Part shown: positions 10,760-23,456 of the stretch, in pieces
Numbering within the stretch: the stretch's first letter is position 1
Layout of the letters: each line of letters starts with the position of its first letter
NCBI GenBank assembly: GCA_950106755.1
Contig: OX467083.1
Location: 29,197,029-29,261,028 of the forward strand
Source: Climacium dendroides
Lineage: Eukaryota; Streptophyta; Bryopsida; Hypnales; Climaciaceae
DNA length: 64,000 nt
Direction: 5' to 3'
The notes under the pieces: generated by a model
Told to the model about the DNA's origin: nothing
Databases searched by the model: none
What the model saw: only the letters and a program-made list of their open reading frames with translations
Translations under genes and position numbers: made by a program

Positions 10760-13437
10760 ACAAATATCTGCCAACACAGTCCATCCACACAGCATGTGAC
10801 TAAAGGAACCGGGTTGTTCGTTCAAATCTTTTGGACTCCTATGTCCCGCTGCTCGCGGTGTACGGCCCAACTACAAGCTACAAGTTTTCCACGGTTACAC
10901 CCAACTGCGCGGCCAAAAACCTCCCCGCAGGTACACAACCAGGCAAACAACCACAATCACAACGATGTCTTGGCCCTAACGACGCGAGAAACCGACCAGC
11001 TAATACCCCGAACAAAACAGAAGCCCCTGGACGTCAACTCACAGTCGTGTTGTTCGGGTCGTTGTCCGTGGGGAACGCCTGCGGAGATGGCGCGGGGGCC
11101 CCGTACGCTGTGTAAGTAGCCACGGCTACCGGAGAAGCTGCATCCACTCAAATCACGAACCACATCGTCACAGTCAGAAATGGAAACCTGCAACATGTAC
11201 CCGATCTGTAGACAAACGCCTTCAGAGCTTTGGTCGCTACGCAGCTACCCAACATGATTTCAAGCCCACGGACCCACTTGCAACCCCCCAGATACCGCAC
11301 GTCACGCATCGATGATACATTTACCTGAGACGACCACCCACGTGCTACACTGTCGACCCACATAGAAGGGCCAGGGGCAGGAGTGGCACACCTCACCTCA
11401 ATTCACCATCGTGAACGCCGAAGTACCCGTGAAAAATACGATTCCTAGTACGACTACTCGACTGTGTCAACCCTTTAGATGATGCGAGGTAGGGCTGCAC
11501 CCGCATGAAATCCGATCCCTAGCCTGTGACCGTAATCGATAAGACAGAACATGAGAAAGACAACCCTAGGAAAGAGCTGCGGATCGGCAAGTCAAAGCCA
11601 CCTTCTTCAAGCCACTAGAGACCGGAACATGCTTGTGGAACATGCGGAAGACGAATTGACATGGCTTGTAAAGTCAAATCTTTGAAGAGGCAGAAACGAA
11701 AACACTAAAAACGAAAGCACGAAATGCACAAGCAAAACGTGCAAACAGGGGACACTGACCTAAATCAGGGGCCACCCACTACTGAGGGTGCTTTCCCAGT
11801 TGCCGGGTTTCTCTTTGTAGGCACCCTTGGTAGGAAGTCTCTTCCCCTCCTGCTTCGACACAGATTATTGACTTCATAAGCGTACCCCGGCGGACCAAAC
11901 TTTGACCGACGCGACCTTACTCACCCTCCACCAAACAGGCCCTAACCAAAGATCTTCTGACCACATTGCACACGGAACTGCAAGTAGCTGCACAGCGGCT
12001 GGGGTATCACTGCTAGGAGCTGCATCCAGCCAAAAGCTCTGCCATGCTCATGGCCTGCGCAAAGGTTGAAGGAACAGAGGATACGCACGAAGCTATTGAG
12101 AGAGAGACAAAAAAATATGCACACCTCCTTTCGGGTTCAGTTGTGCGGGGCCCAGAGATTTCTTCGGAGTGGCGGCGCTGATTCGCATCGGCCTGCTAGA
12201 ACAGTAAATCCCGTTCATCTCACTCATAGCCCGGTTCCTCTCCATTTCATCGCCAAATCTCACGAACCCGTACCCCTTCGATCGACCCGTGTTGGCGTCC
12301 GTCACAACCTTGGCACCCTTCACGGACGGATAGCGAGTGCGAAATGTCTCCTGAAGCATGTAATCCGTCACATCCGGAGCCAAATCCCCGACGAAGATAG
12401 AGTGCTCAGGTCCGGCCTCCGGCCGCCTCTCCCCTATGCCGAAAGAAGCCCAGTTCAGCCGGAAAGGCTGCTCGGTGTTCGGCATTTGAGTGCCATTGTA
12501 AGCTTGCAAAATCTTCTCCGCCGCCGCGTGAGAAACGAACTCCACGAACCCATACCCTTCCGAGTAACCTGTCTGCTTGTTGCGAATGATCTTCACGGAC
12601 TGAACCTGCAACACCGTCAAACAACCACCAATGAATGGTCTGCCCGATTCAAGAGAATGCAAACTCTCCTTCCTAGACATCGACGGAACCTCTCCAAGCA
12701 TTCCTCCACAGACCCTCCCATCTTCTACACACACATACACTATACCACGATGCTAGAGACAACTGCACAGCCTCAATGCAGAAGCTCGGCTTCCTCCACG
12801 GTAGAAACATAGGCACGCCGCCAAGGCAATGGTTTTGCCATCGCCCAATCAGTGCGCCAACAGAGAAGCAGAATTTCGAAGCAGTCGAAAGGACAAGAAA
12901 CGAGAAGAAAACGAAAACTCTGCTGGCCGCTACATATCATGTGCAATCCTCGCATTTTGAACCCTCGTCTATGTACCCACAACTTCGCCCCAGGAAGTCC
13001 GGGTTTCAAAGGCTTCCGAAAATGCGAATCCAAATCCGCGGACACACACTCCGGGGTGACGAATGGTGGAATTCACGGGGCTGCCTCCGCTCCCAAGCCC
13101 GCAAGGAAAGCGATCGCATGACCAGACACTGCAGACGACGCCCTTCAGGCGTTCAGGCCGACAGTAGCCCGCGGCATCGCCTCTAGAAAAAGAATTTGAA
13201 GCCATGACCATTCCCCGACGGAGACCAAAATGCACGAGCAAGTACCTCTCCGGTGTGCACGAAGGACGTGTGCAGGTAATTCTCGTCCATCCAATACTGC
13301 AGATCTCCCACCCACAGCGTTTTCACCTCCTCGTGATGCTGGGGCTGCATCCCCGTTTGTTGCATCATCACCCACTGCTGCGGCTGGCCCTCGGGCTGCG
13401 CACTCGGGGGGCCAACCCCTACGGGCGACTGCATCAT
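8127..13437 (-). CDS. RBP45/47-like nuclear RNA-binding protein with three RRMs, complete copy
   Basis: Eight exons read on the minus strand: 13437-13246, 12605-12125, 11107-11043, 10767-10637, 10286-10181, 10066-9902, 8547-8450 and 8223-8127. They total 1335 nt, or 444 aa, and all junctions are GT..AG with consistent phase. The first ATG after an in-frame stop (near 13504) is 13437. Residues 1-37 are Q/M-rich. RRM1 is about 39-118 (LWVGDL; GYGFVEFV 81-88) and RRM2 about 133-210 (IFVGDL; GYGFVRFG 175-182). A short NDPNNTT linker leads to RRM3 from 247 (IFVGGL; GCGFVQFT), followed by a prion-like Q/Y/G-rich tail at about 326-380. The domain order matches the plant RBP45/RBP47 family (oligouridylate and poly(A)+ RNA binding; RBP47 enters stress granules). 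RBP45 and RBP47 cannot be told apart here. Exons 4-8 lie in the inverted repeat; exons 1-3 and the first 8 bases of exon 4 do not. Confidence 0.94.
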
Positions 13438-14710
13438 GCTCTCCGCGCTCTCCCTTCCGAACAGTCCCGCCAATAAAAACCCTCTTCCAAGATTTTGGAG
13501 TTCTCAACGCGAACGAAGTTTCAACTCCTGGACACCAAACAGACAAAGCAGCACATTATTAATTGGAAGCTGTCCGACTTCCACACCCGCGACGCGCGCC
13601 CCGTGCAGGACCGCTCACGCGGAACCCACAAAACCCTCCCCAAACTCGACCTCCGCAGCATTGGAACCCCCAAGGCAATACAGGCAGACGCTCGCGATGT
13701 CTCAGAGCACGGGGGGTGCCGCGACACTGCAACTGCAGGGGCCCGCAAACACAAAGACAGCTCTCCGAACGATCCGTCGCTCGGCACGTAGCTCTCCGAA
13801 CAGCGACACCTTGCGGAAAATTTCCACAGCTCCCACCCCCTACTCGTCGAAACCTACACCGAAACAGTAGCACGTCGACAGCGGCAGCGGCACGAAAGTC
13901 GGAGCCACATACGCTCAAGAGACGTTCACAGCAGCTAAGCTCTCTGTCCAGGTCCAAAGAAAGACATCCGAGTCCACTTTCCAACCCCCTCTACCGTGCC
14001 GTCAAGAAAATTGAGACTTCACGCTGCTAAACCCCTACGGACCCGCAACAACCCGAACCAATGCCAACCTCTAGCAACGCGAGTGCCGTCCGCCGCATTG
14101 CACGCCACCAAAAAACCAGTCGGCGCTTCCCTGAGCTACCCCCGCACACCGCCACTCTCCACGGTGGAAGCCCTAAACCCTAACAGCTCTCCCAGACCAA
14201 TCCGCACGGGGGGGAAAATCGAGAAGGCAGACCCGTGCGGCTTACTACAACGTCTGAAACCACAACGAGAACCGCGAATACGGCTCCGTCGCCCGCACGG
14301 CCTCCATCACCATTCACACGCGCCACAGTGGCCCGCCCAAACCCCGGACCCGCGAGACGAACTGAGAAGCTGCGAGAGAATGCGAAAAAATTTGCAATAG
14401 GGAAAGAGAAAGGGGGGGAGGGGGGGGGGGGAAAAAAAGCATGCGAGGGAGTACAAGAAGGAGAAGTGTACTGACTGACCTGCAGGCGGGCGAGCAGAGC
14501 GATTGCGGGGGTCGACGATCGAACAATCCCATGCGGGGCAGCAGCGCAATCGCGAGCAGCAACGACGACGCACGACGAGCGGGAGAGCAAGGCCGAACAG
14601 GAGCGCAGCGCAAGGCTGCGAGGGGCCGGGGGGTTCCCAATGGACCCGACTGGACGGTCGCGATCGACTGCCCGGCAGAGGCGCACGCATCGGAGCCGTC
14701 CACTGACTAG
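13438..14710 (-). promoter_or_regulatory. 5' leader and promoter region of the RBP gene
   Basis: GC-rich sequence lies between the start codon and a sharp drop in GC at about 14705. It contains a telo-box (AAACCCTAA, 14175-14183, plus strand), a motif common in promoters of plant RNA and translation genes, and a long G tract (7 G, A, 12 G; 14412-14431). A 5'-UTR intron is possible (donor GTAAG at 14245, acceptor CAG ending 13528) but rests only on consensus. No clear TATA box was seen on the minus strand. Confidence 0.5.
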
Positions 14711-17700
14711 TATAAAACCCATTTCAGGTCCCTTCGCATCTAGTTTTGTGTACGAGCGTGGCATTTCGCATCTCAAACGTCGGTTCAAGTGTTCGTTCCC
14801 ATGATGGTTGCTTTTGAGTTATTCTTTGTTTTTTTGAAGCATGATTTTGTTCCGTACGTTTTTTAGGTACAATATTCATTGACTTGCAAATTTGTGGTGA
14901 GGTTGCTTAGTATTATAATTGTCATGACATGTATGCATCCAAGTAATAATACTAAGAATTCCATTGATGACATTTATATGAGAAGAAGGTTTACTGCAAA
15001 GATTGAAATATGAAACTTTGGTTGGTGGGATTTCGGCATTAAGGAAAAAATTACTATTATTATAAATGTGCATGTGTGTGTTTGTTTCTTCTATGATTGG
15101 TGTCTGTCGATATTCTTTAAGATAAAGTAAAAAAATTGATAATTTTGTCGAGCAACTCCATTTTCAACAATTGTGCACAAACGATGAATAAAAATTATTA
15201 TTATTACGATTATTATTAATGGTATTGGTCCCAAGTCCATCATGAATGAAGTCTTGTAGGAGTAGTTTAAGTAGGCTTGTATTTAGGACATGGGAAATGA
15301 GGTCTACTATTGTTGTCTTCTTTTGGAAGTAAACTCTTGTATACTTCCACACTAATGATTACCATGAAATCCTATAATGCTTCAAGATTTTGAACAAACC
15401 TAGATTTATACTAATATATAAGACTTCCCTTATTTTCTTGAAGTCTATATGAGAAGAAAAAATTTCAAACATGATTTTTAGAAATATTTCTTATAATATA
15501 AGATGCAAAAAATTTAGCAAGTCCTTTTTCAAATCCATTGAAAATCACATTGTTTTGTAATTTTGCCAAAATTTTAATATTTATTTGTAGTAAATTATTT
15601 TTTGTATTGTAAAAAGTGAATGAGGTGATCAATATGATATTCTATAATTGCAATATTTCTTATCACATTCATTCAATGAACTAGAAATTTCTAGAAATGG
15701 CTAATATTTTAACAAAAAAACAAGCAAAAAAATTAGACTATTGGTTGAATTTCATTTCCTTTATAACATATTGTTACACATTTGTAAGTCTCCATCAACA
15801 ATTTTTACTTGGTAACTTCTTTGTGTATTCATCTATGCTTATCTCTTTTTTACTAGTAACTTCTAAATAGATGAATCACTTTGAAGCTACTTTGAAGTAG
15901 CTCTCTATAGTAAAAGGTTATTAGGATTTGAATAAGTGTGACAATGCTTGTGAAGTGCATTTATTTTGAAAGCAATGTTTTCAGAAAAAATTAGTATATA
16001 CTTACAAGACCCATATTAGATGAATATTCCTTAATTATTTTCACAAATAATTAATAGAATTGTGAAAAAATTTACTATTATATTTCACTTTGATTACAGA
16101 GCTAGGATTGTAATCCCTAAAGGAATGGAGATAATCATAGCTCTTGTTTTCCCTAACTAGCTCTTGTATCAAGCATAATTTCTCATTTATGTGGAATAAT
16201 TTTTACTAATCACCATCGTTGAAATGAAAGAAGACTTTTGTAACTCTCTTATTAAAAAAAATTGATTGATGAAATAGCATAATTTTTTAGAAAATATCAT
16301 CATTGACAAAATTGATGACAAATGTTTAATTAGGTAGAACTTTGTACACATTCTGAATCATAATGCTCAAAGCACTTCAAAAAATTTGGATTTTTTTATC
16401 TAAAGATACATATCATCATGATTTGATGTCTAATTTTTTTCAAATCATTTTGAGGTTTGGAAAAAGGATATGAAAATTCGAAGTAACTACTCAAAGCATG
16501 AATGACAATTCAATCAACAAAAATTCATCAAGGATCTCTTTATTGTTTATAAATTGTTGGTGGGTTTCACATTTTGAATTTTCTATACATTTAGTTGTAG
16601 AAGCCACTTGGTGGCCTTGTAGTCGTATAAGAATTTACCACATTTGTAGCACTTTGGGATTTTCATTATTTCTCATACATGTAATATTGCAAAGTCAAAT
16701 TAAAAATATTATTCTTATGCAAAGAATAGATGGATAAGATTTTACAACAAGTTTACTATAGTAGGAGCAAAATGGTTGGAAAATTCTATTAAAATATAAA
16801 GCACTCAAAAAGATGGAAATTTGATTGGATGAATACCTTCTTTTTTATAGTATCAAAATTAGTACTTTCAATTTAGAAGAATAAACTTTTAAACAAACAA
16901 GAATGAATCCCAAAAATTGTGTGGATGTTGAAAATTTAGGTTGGTTACATCTACCATCGGATATCAAAAATTGCCATGATCAAATTTTTCAAATACAAGG
17001 TCTAGTTGGTTCAATTTTGGCTACTCTATAATTTAATATTTGAAGATATGTAGTAATAAATGATTTGTTTTTGTTTCATGTTTTGAAATCTAAAAACAAT
17101 GCACTTGATTTAAATACAATTTTTTATTTTGATAACATCAAATTCTACATGTTTATATTTATATTTTTTTCTTTAAAATTGTATTGATATTTTTATATTT
17201 TTAAAATCATGCAAGTTGTTAAAATCTACAAATCCAAACTTCAAAATCTTATATGATTAAATCCATACATAATAGATAGACTAATCTTTACTTCATATAT
17301 CTATAATTTAAAAATTCAAGCACATTTATATACAAAAAAAATTCAACCCAAAGATTGAATCATTTCTTACCAATGTAATAGAAGGCTTTAAGGGACTAAT
17401 GTACTTTGGATCATTTGAAAAATATATGCTCATCGTAATGGTCATAGCATAATTATTTTGATAACTAAAAGAAAGTAGAAAATATTATTACATATTTAAA
17501 TTACACGTTAAATTATGTTAAATCTATTATTTAGATTTGTTATTTTTTCTTTGTGATTTTTTAATTCAATTTGAGTCACCTTTACAAAATAGTTCTATTA
17601 ATATTCTACTTGTGTTGTTTTTCCATTCATTTTTTCATTTTTGATTTGTAAAAGAATTAATATCAAATGCTCTTAGTATATATATGTAAGTAATTCAATT

Positions 17701-18209
17701 TTAAAAAATAAATATCTTTTTAAAGAACTTATTATCAATACATTGTATATGTAATGTATAATTTGTATATTTTATGATTATCAATCATTTTTAAAAAAAT
17801 ATTATAATATAATTTGCATATCAAGGAATTTTATCTTCAAATTTTATATTTTTTTGAGTGAATTTAGAATACTTTGAAATTTTAAAAAAATTATACATTT
17901 TTTAAAATTATAGCATTGATTTATCTGTATTGAATTATAATTTTCATGATAATTCTTTTTTAAATTCTTTTATTGGCATTAGTTTATCCTCTAATGTCTT
18001 TTTAGGGGACAAAATGGATTTTAGGCAGGCTCCGATGGTCCAATATTTGTCGTGATTTTCTAAGTGTTTTGGTGAAGATAGAAAAATACATTAGCTTTCC
18101 AAAAATATAATTTTTATTTTAATTAAAGCCTGAGAGCTAAAGTTATGGAACAAAAAGCCCCTTTTTTGTTTGGGGGATAGAAAAAAAAACTTCAAATAAA
18201 TGTAAGGTA

Positions 18210-18850
18210 AAAAAATTCATTTTTATTTATATAGATTATATTTTTGTGTACATGACAAGCTTTGACTCATTCCATTTGGATTTGTTATGAGAAAGTTATG
18301 AACTATCTTGTTTTTCAAGCAATTAGAGCATCTTCTTCAAAAAATAACTTGTAGAATTCATTTTTGACCTCCATTTTCACATAAATTTTCTAAAAAAAGT
18401 TTCACAAGGTTAAGATCTCTTGCTAGAACAATCTCACTATTGAGATTAGTGTATTTCAATTCCATCTTAGACCTATTAACAATTTAGATTTTCTTTCAAT
18501 CTTGAACCTAGTTCTATTTAATAAATTTTTAATGAATGAAAATTAAGTGTGTATTTTTTAATATTTTTTTATACTAGAATCTCAAATCAATTTTTTATCA
18601 TATAAATTTATAAATTCAAAATCAATAGAACAAGAATTAAAAGTTATGAAGGTTTGAAGCCAAATAAGGTAGTTGAGCAAGGTACAAAAAAATTTGTTTC
18701 CTTCACTTTAAACACAAATATCTTGCAATCTACATAGTTAAAGTTTGTGAAATTTTTTGCCACACATTCTTATACTAGTCTAGTATAAGATTGTATGGTT
18801 AGATATGCAAAAATAAAAACTTTTTGCTCATTGCTATAGAAATGGCAATT
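18210..18850 (+). repeat. Dispersed repeat family R1, copy 2
   Basis: It shares a long collinear series of blocks with the palindrome spacer (about 5520-6340): 'ttccatttggat', 'gaaagttat', 'agaacaatctcact', 'caattccatctta' and 'gattttctttcaat'. The order and spacing are similar but there are many substitutions, so it is an old copy. A weaker partial copy lies near 57650-57830. No coding capacity is seen and its class is unknown. Confidence 0.6.
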
Positions 18851-20412
18851 TTGAGTGATTTTTGATGGAAAATAAGCCTTAGGACTCTAGAGGTTATGGT
18901 TTTTTGGTTCTTAAAGTTCACAACTTGATAATTTGTAATATTTTTTCAAAGAAAGAGGATCTAATATACACTAGTAGAATTATAGGCCTTGAAGAATGAA
19001 TCTTATGATTGAAGTCGGAGCAATAGTTGACTTAGTAAACAAAAATTCCATTTCAAGCTAATTTGGTCTCTATCCTGACTTACAAAGAATCTATAGTTTT
19101 TTTTAATTTACTCATAGAGAACCAATTCAAATTCTTGCATAATTAAATTTTTTTGAAGAAATTTTGTTTTTTTACACCTTGCAATATTTATTCACAGTTC
19201 TTGATCCTATTAATCTAACTTTTAAATGTTCATCCTAGAGGGTTTGATTACAAAGTTACAATTTGATTCACTTCAAGCATTTAAGCATAATATCATATTT
19301 TGTTATGTTTTGTGGAGTGTATACAAATGGATGATAAAGAACTTCATAAGTATGAAATATAATGATTTTTTGCTTAGGTGATTCCTACATCCCCAAATTC
19401 TTTATTTACGTCTTTTTATATGAAATCCTATGATAGACTTTGTAATGTTTTATAAATTTATGAAAGTAATATCTACTTCCTAAGTGCCTATTTGACCAAA
19501 AAAATTGTAGTCTAGGACTTCAAAATAAACATTTTAAAATTTGAATTAAAAGACAATTGGTACACCAATGAAAAGATGAAAGTTTACATGCTTTGAATGT
19601 TGGATGGTCTGGTTACATGTAGTTAGAAAGTGACACTTATTCAAAATTGAAGTTTAGTTTTATTTAAAATATTTTGTTCAAACAATAAGGTCACATTTAC
19701 ACTAAGAAAAAAATCATAAAGCTCACAAGGTGGTGATTTCAAACTCAATGAATATGTTTACTTCAAGGGAACAATTCTTTCATCTCGATTTAATATAATG
19801 TACGATGTAATAGGTGAATTATAACAAATTCTTAAAGGTTGCATTTTTCCCATAGGATTATAATTTCAATATAATTAGATATTGGAAGGGATCAATGATA
19901 GAATTTTCAATCCATACTTAAAATTGAGTCTTTTTTGTTCCTTGATTACTCCTATAGAAGATTATTTTTCCTAATATTTCTGTAAACTAATTCTTAGCTA
20001 CAATACATGACAATACTTATGCTTATATGGATCATATTTTAAATTTATTTTAAATCCATGAGTTAAATTTTAAACCCCACCTTTTCAACACATGTTGTGT
20101 AAATGTTAAAATAAATGTAAGGAATTAAAACAAGTCTCCATATAATTTTGCTATAAAATTATTATGGCCATTGTATGCATGGCCCCACTACAATTGTATT
20201 TTGTTCATTCAAAAGAGGTAAACAATGTGCATGTTTAGGATGTGGCAATGACTCTTTGGAGATTACTACACAAGTGGTAGCTTGAAAGCAACTAATTGGC
20301 GACAATAGGCTGTGTATTTTTTGGATGTAAAACCATCACAAAATGTATAAAGTTTAAAGCCATAAGATTGTGGCCATTTTAGAAAAATATTATAACCATT
20401 GTAGATTACCAA

Positions 20413-20595
20413 TACTAGAAGAACCCCATGTCTTTTATAACGCATTTTTGGTGACGTTTACTTATTTTTATGTCAACAATGACATCAAATATAACATCAA
20501 ATATAACATCAAGACGTTAATTGTAACATCAAATATAACATAAAAAATAGACATCACAAAAAATACATCATAAAAGACACGGGTTTCTTCTAGTG
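20413..20595. mobile_element. CACTA-type MITE, 183 bp
   Basis: Terminal inverted repeats of about 43 bp start tACTAGAAGAA on the left and, as the reverse complement, CACTAGAAGAA on the right. The flanking 3-bp direct repeats are CAA (20410-20412 and 20596-20598), as expected for CACTA/EnSpm elements. The left terminal base has changed from C to T. The interior has short repeats of 'aacatcaaatat'. It is too short to code, so it must be mobilised in trans. Confidence 0.85.
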
Positions 20596-22059
20596 CAAGA
20601 TGATGATTTTGGATGAACCTTTCTTCAGTCTTTTGGGTGGATACAATGGCACTTCTAGACTTTAGAGCAAATACCTTAAAAAATTGAAACCAATTTATAC
20701 TTTGGTATAAAAATATGATTCCACATTCTATTATTTCAATAGTATTTCTCTACGCATGAATTTTTATTGATACTTCCTCAATCCTCTAAAGTATCAATTC
20801 AAAAATTGTAACTTCAATAGGGGCCTTAACTTACCTCTTAAAAAGCACAAACATTTACTTGAAGAATGACAAATTATGTTTTGAAAAGTGCTCTTCATCC
20901 AATAAATATCCATTGAGAAGGCTTCAAGAGAAACCTATAAGGTAAAACATCCCATTGTAGTCAAAATTAGAAGTTTGGTCTCATGTCATTCCTGAACTTT
21001 TTCAATTTTTTTACACACACAAGAGAAGTGTGATAAATAGTGAGAGCAATTGAAATTATATATTTTTTGACAAAGTATGAATTTTTGAAGAATTTAGTGC
21101 ATCATGGCCCCAAAGAGTCTATAGACTACTCTAGAACCAATAAAATTTGAATCCATGATGTTCATCTTGTTCACCTAAAGCAATCATAATGTTTTCTAAC
21201 ATAGAAGCAGGCCTAAAAAGTCAATTCTTACAATGAATTCACATTGAAACGCCGGAAGTTCTTTATACTAGTAACTACGTTTATTGCTACCATTTAAAAC
21301 ATGTATTGTAGTCCAAATCTCACATATTAAAAAACCCATGATGGAGGCATTTCTTAGGTGTCCACTATGGGGTCATTTGACTACAATAGATTGTTTTACC
21401 TTAATGGGTCATAAATTCAATAGGAAACAACACATTTGGAACCTTGAAGCAACAAAGAGTGGTGTATGAATAGTAGCCCCCCTTCAACAACTATTTTGAT
21501 TATCTACTTAAGTTTTAAATAAGAGACTAGCAATTTTACATGTAGAGTTGGTTTGCTATTAGGCATAGAATAAGATATCATTTTGGGTACTTAGCAATTT
21601 AATCCCTAAGAGTCCTTGGTAGAAGGACATATGTAGATTTTGATTTTTTTGGTAAAATAAATTATGGCATGACTAGAATCTAGACCTAAGATCTTTATTT
21701 TTTTCAAGTTTTTTTTTCTTCTCATAACTACATAAAGTCATTCAAATCCTTGCACAAAAATCATGAAGCATTGAGTGACCAACCAGTCATATCTTTGAAG
21801 AATACACAAAAATTACCTTTTCAATATACTTGAATGTACTACATTAGTTTCATATGTCTCCCACAATAAGCTCTTAAAAATATTTCCCATAGATGCAAGC
21901 TTTCTTTTCTTGGGTGTTAAATAAAAGATGGTGCATAACTATTCCGAGTTGAGCTTGGAAACAAAAATCTACTCTTTCTTCTTACAAAAAATTCCTGAAA
22001 ATTGTTTCAAGGAATTTAGCTTCCTTGGAAAGGCAATTGATTCTCAAATAGTTGCTTTA

Positions 22060-22290
22060 ACTTATAAACAACGCCACGAGACGTTTTATGTCCAATGAAT
22101 GATAGAGAATCCATCCTTCTTTGTAGGACAAAAGTGCAACTATTCATTCTTGGAATTTTGATGTGAAAAGGAGCGATCTTCTACAGTAGTTGACTTCAAT
22201 GAATGCTTTTGAATTTTTTTAACCCAATGATTTCCACAGTCACCAGTCCGTCTTTTAAGGGGTTACAGTAAGAGCAGGCTGCCTTAGAAA
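22060..22290 (+). repeat. Dispersed repeat family R2, copy 1
   Basis: This is one of four related copies (also about 49158-49390 on plus; about 47568-47770 and 51750-51925 on minus). Shared blocks include 'gtccaatgaatgatagag', 'aaaagtgcaactattcat', 'aatgaatgctttt' and 'tgatttccac'. It is non-coding and its class is unknown. Confidence 0.65.
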
Positions 22291-22659
22291 TATTTATTAT
22301 GATAATTATTTTTCTGTTTTATCTTTAGTTCCAGCACTTAACATGAATCAATGAATCATGTGCTGCATTTTGGGTCCACCTGCAAAATTCTGCAGGATTT
22401 TGAAATGAAACCTATGTCAGTTTGGGTCAAAGCCTGCCTCCCTATGTACGCTGAAGGTAGATATACATGTGGTATTGAAGGCACTCATCAGAAGTTAATA
22501 ATTGCTGTCTTATTCATCCCCACAAGCGACCTATCATTGAACCGAAACCTAGATTTCCACCGATCCACCAAACGTGAATCCCATCTCTTTCCTTTGGGTA
22601 CATTCTTAGCCACCCACCACTCTCTGATAGTAGTCGTAGATGTGACTTGTCAAGTCTAC

Positions 22660-23456
22660 CTCCGAGTAAGATGAAATCAACCTTTTCCGCAGATCTTACA
22701 GAAGCGTGTGGCAAAGCGCCAGCGATGCAAGGGCTGCTTTGCCGTGCAGCAGGCAGGGTTCGTGGTTTTCAGGTTGCTGGAGTGGCGATTTCGAGGTAGG
22801 AATTGGCAAGTTCTCGATCGGAGGCGGAAAACGTTGAAGGAGTCAGTGGACGGTCGCTTTTTCTGTGATTGAGTTTGCTGTTGTGTGGCTTTTTTTTTTT
22901 TTTTTTTATATATCAGGGAGGTTTGGTACTTCTTTTGGTTGTTTCGTGCTCTTGTTGCAAGACGTTCTTCGACTTCGGGAGTTGATTTGGAGTTCAGGAG
23001 GTTGCTTCGGGAGCTTCAATTTGCGTAGTGAAGTTTCGTGGGTGGAGAGGTCGTGCGGTAGGGGCGAGGCTAATTGCTTCTGGCAAGGCTAATTGCTTCT
23101 GGCAAGGCTAATTGCTTCTGGCAAGGCTGTTTTGAAAGAATAGATTTGATTGTGTTAGAGAGAGAGAGAGAACGAGGAGTAAGGAAAGGATTTCAAGAAA
23201 TTTAACTGTTTTTCGGTAGCAAGGCGTTCTCTGGCTTCGTCCGGTGACAGTGAGGAGGTTGATTAGGAAATTGTGATTTGCGTGAAGTTTCCTAGCTGGT
23301 GAGGTCTTGCAGGATTTTCTTGTGCCGGCGAGTGATGTTCTTCTGGTAAGGTGGCTCTGAAAGATTAGATTGATTGTGTTATTAGGCACAGAGAGATAGA
23401 GCGGGAGAGAGTACGAGGAGTTGGAAAGCGAGGGAGATTCAAGTCACTGTAGAGCC
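22660..23456 (+). promoter_or_regulatory. Leader and promoter region of the DUF1223 gene
   Basis: GC rises at about 22660. The region contains a T-rich run at about 22889-22907, three perfect 19-bp tandem repeats (23068-23124) and a GA repeat (about 23157-23171). It also has an imperfect tandem duplication: about 22960-23190 resembles about 23215-23440, sharing 'gaagtttc', 'gaggtc.tgc', 'tagattt?gattgtgtta' and 'acgaggag'. No TATA box was assigned. Confidence 0.5.
23068..23124 (+). repeat. 19-bp tandem repeat, 3 perfect copies
   Basis: The unit GGCTAATTGCTTCTGGCAA occurs at 23068-23086, 23087-23105 and 23106-23124, with the next copy breaking off after GGCT. It lies in the leader of the DUF1223 gene. 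Confidence 0.95.

Larger units (their letters stand above)
14711..22650. other. AT-rich intergenic region
   Basis: About 8 kb of very AT-rich DNA with no open frame over about 80 codons and no recognisable protein similarity. It contains the CACTA-type MITE at 20413-20595, a dispersed repeat at about 18210-18850 and another at about 22060-22290. I see nothing else definable. Confidence 0.6.

Noticed and set aside
12066..14788. Many plus- and minus-strand frames of 80-250 codons around the RBP 5' half
   Set aside because: Arise from GC-rich sequence; only the RRM exons 12605-12125 and 13437-13246 show protein motifs and good splice sites.
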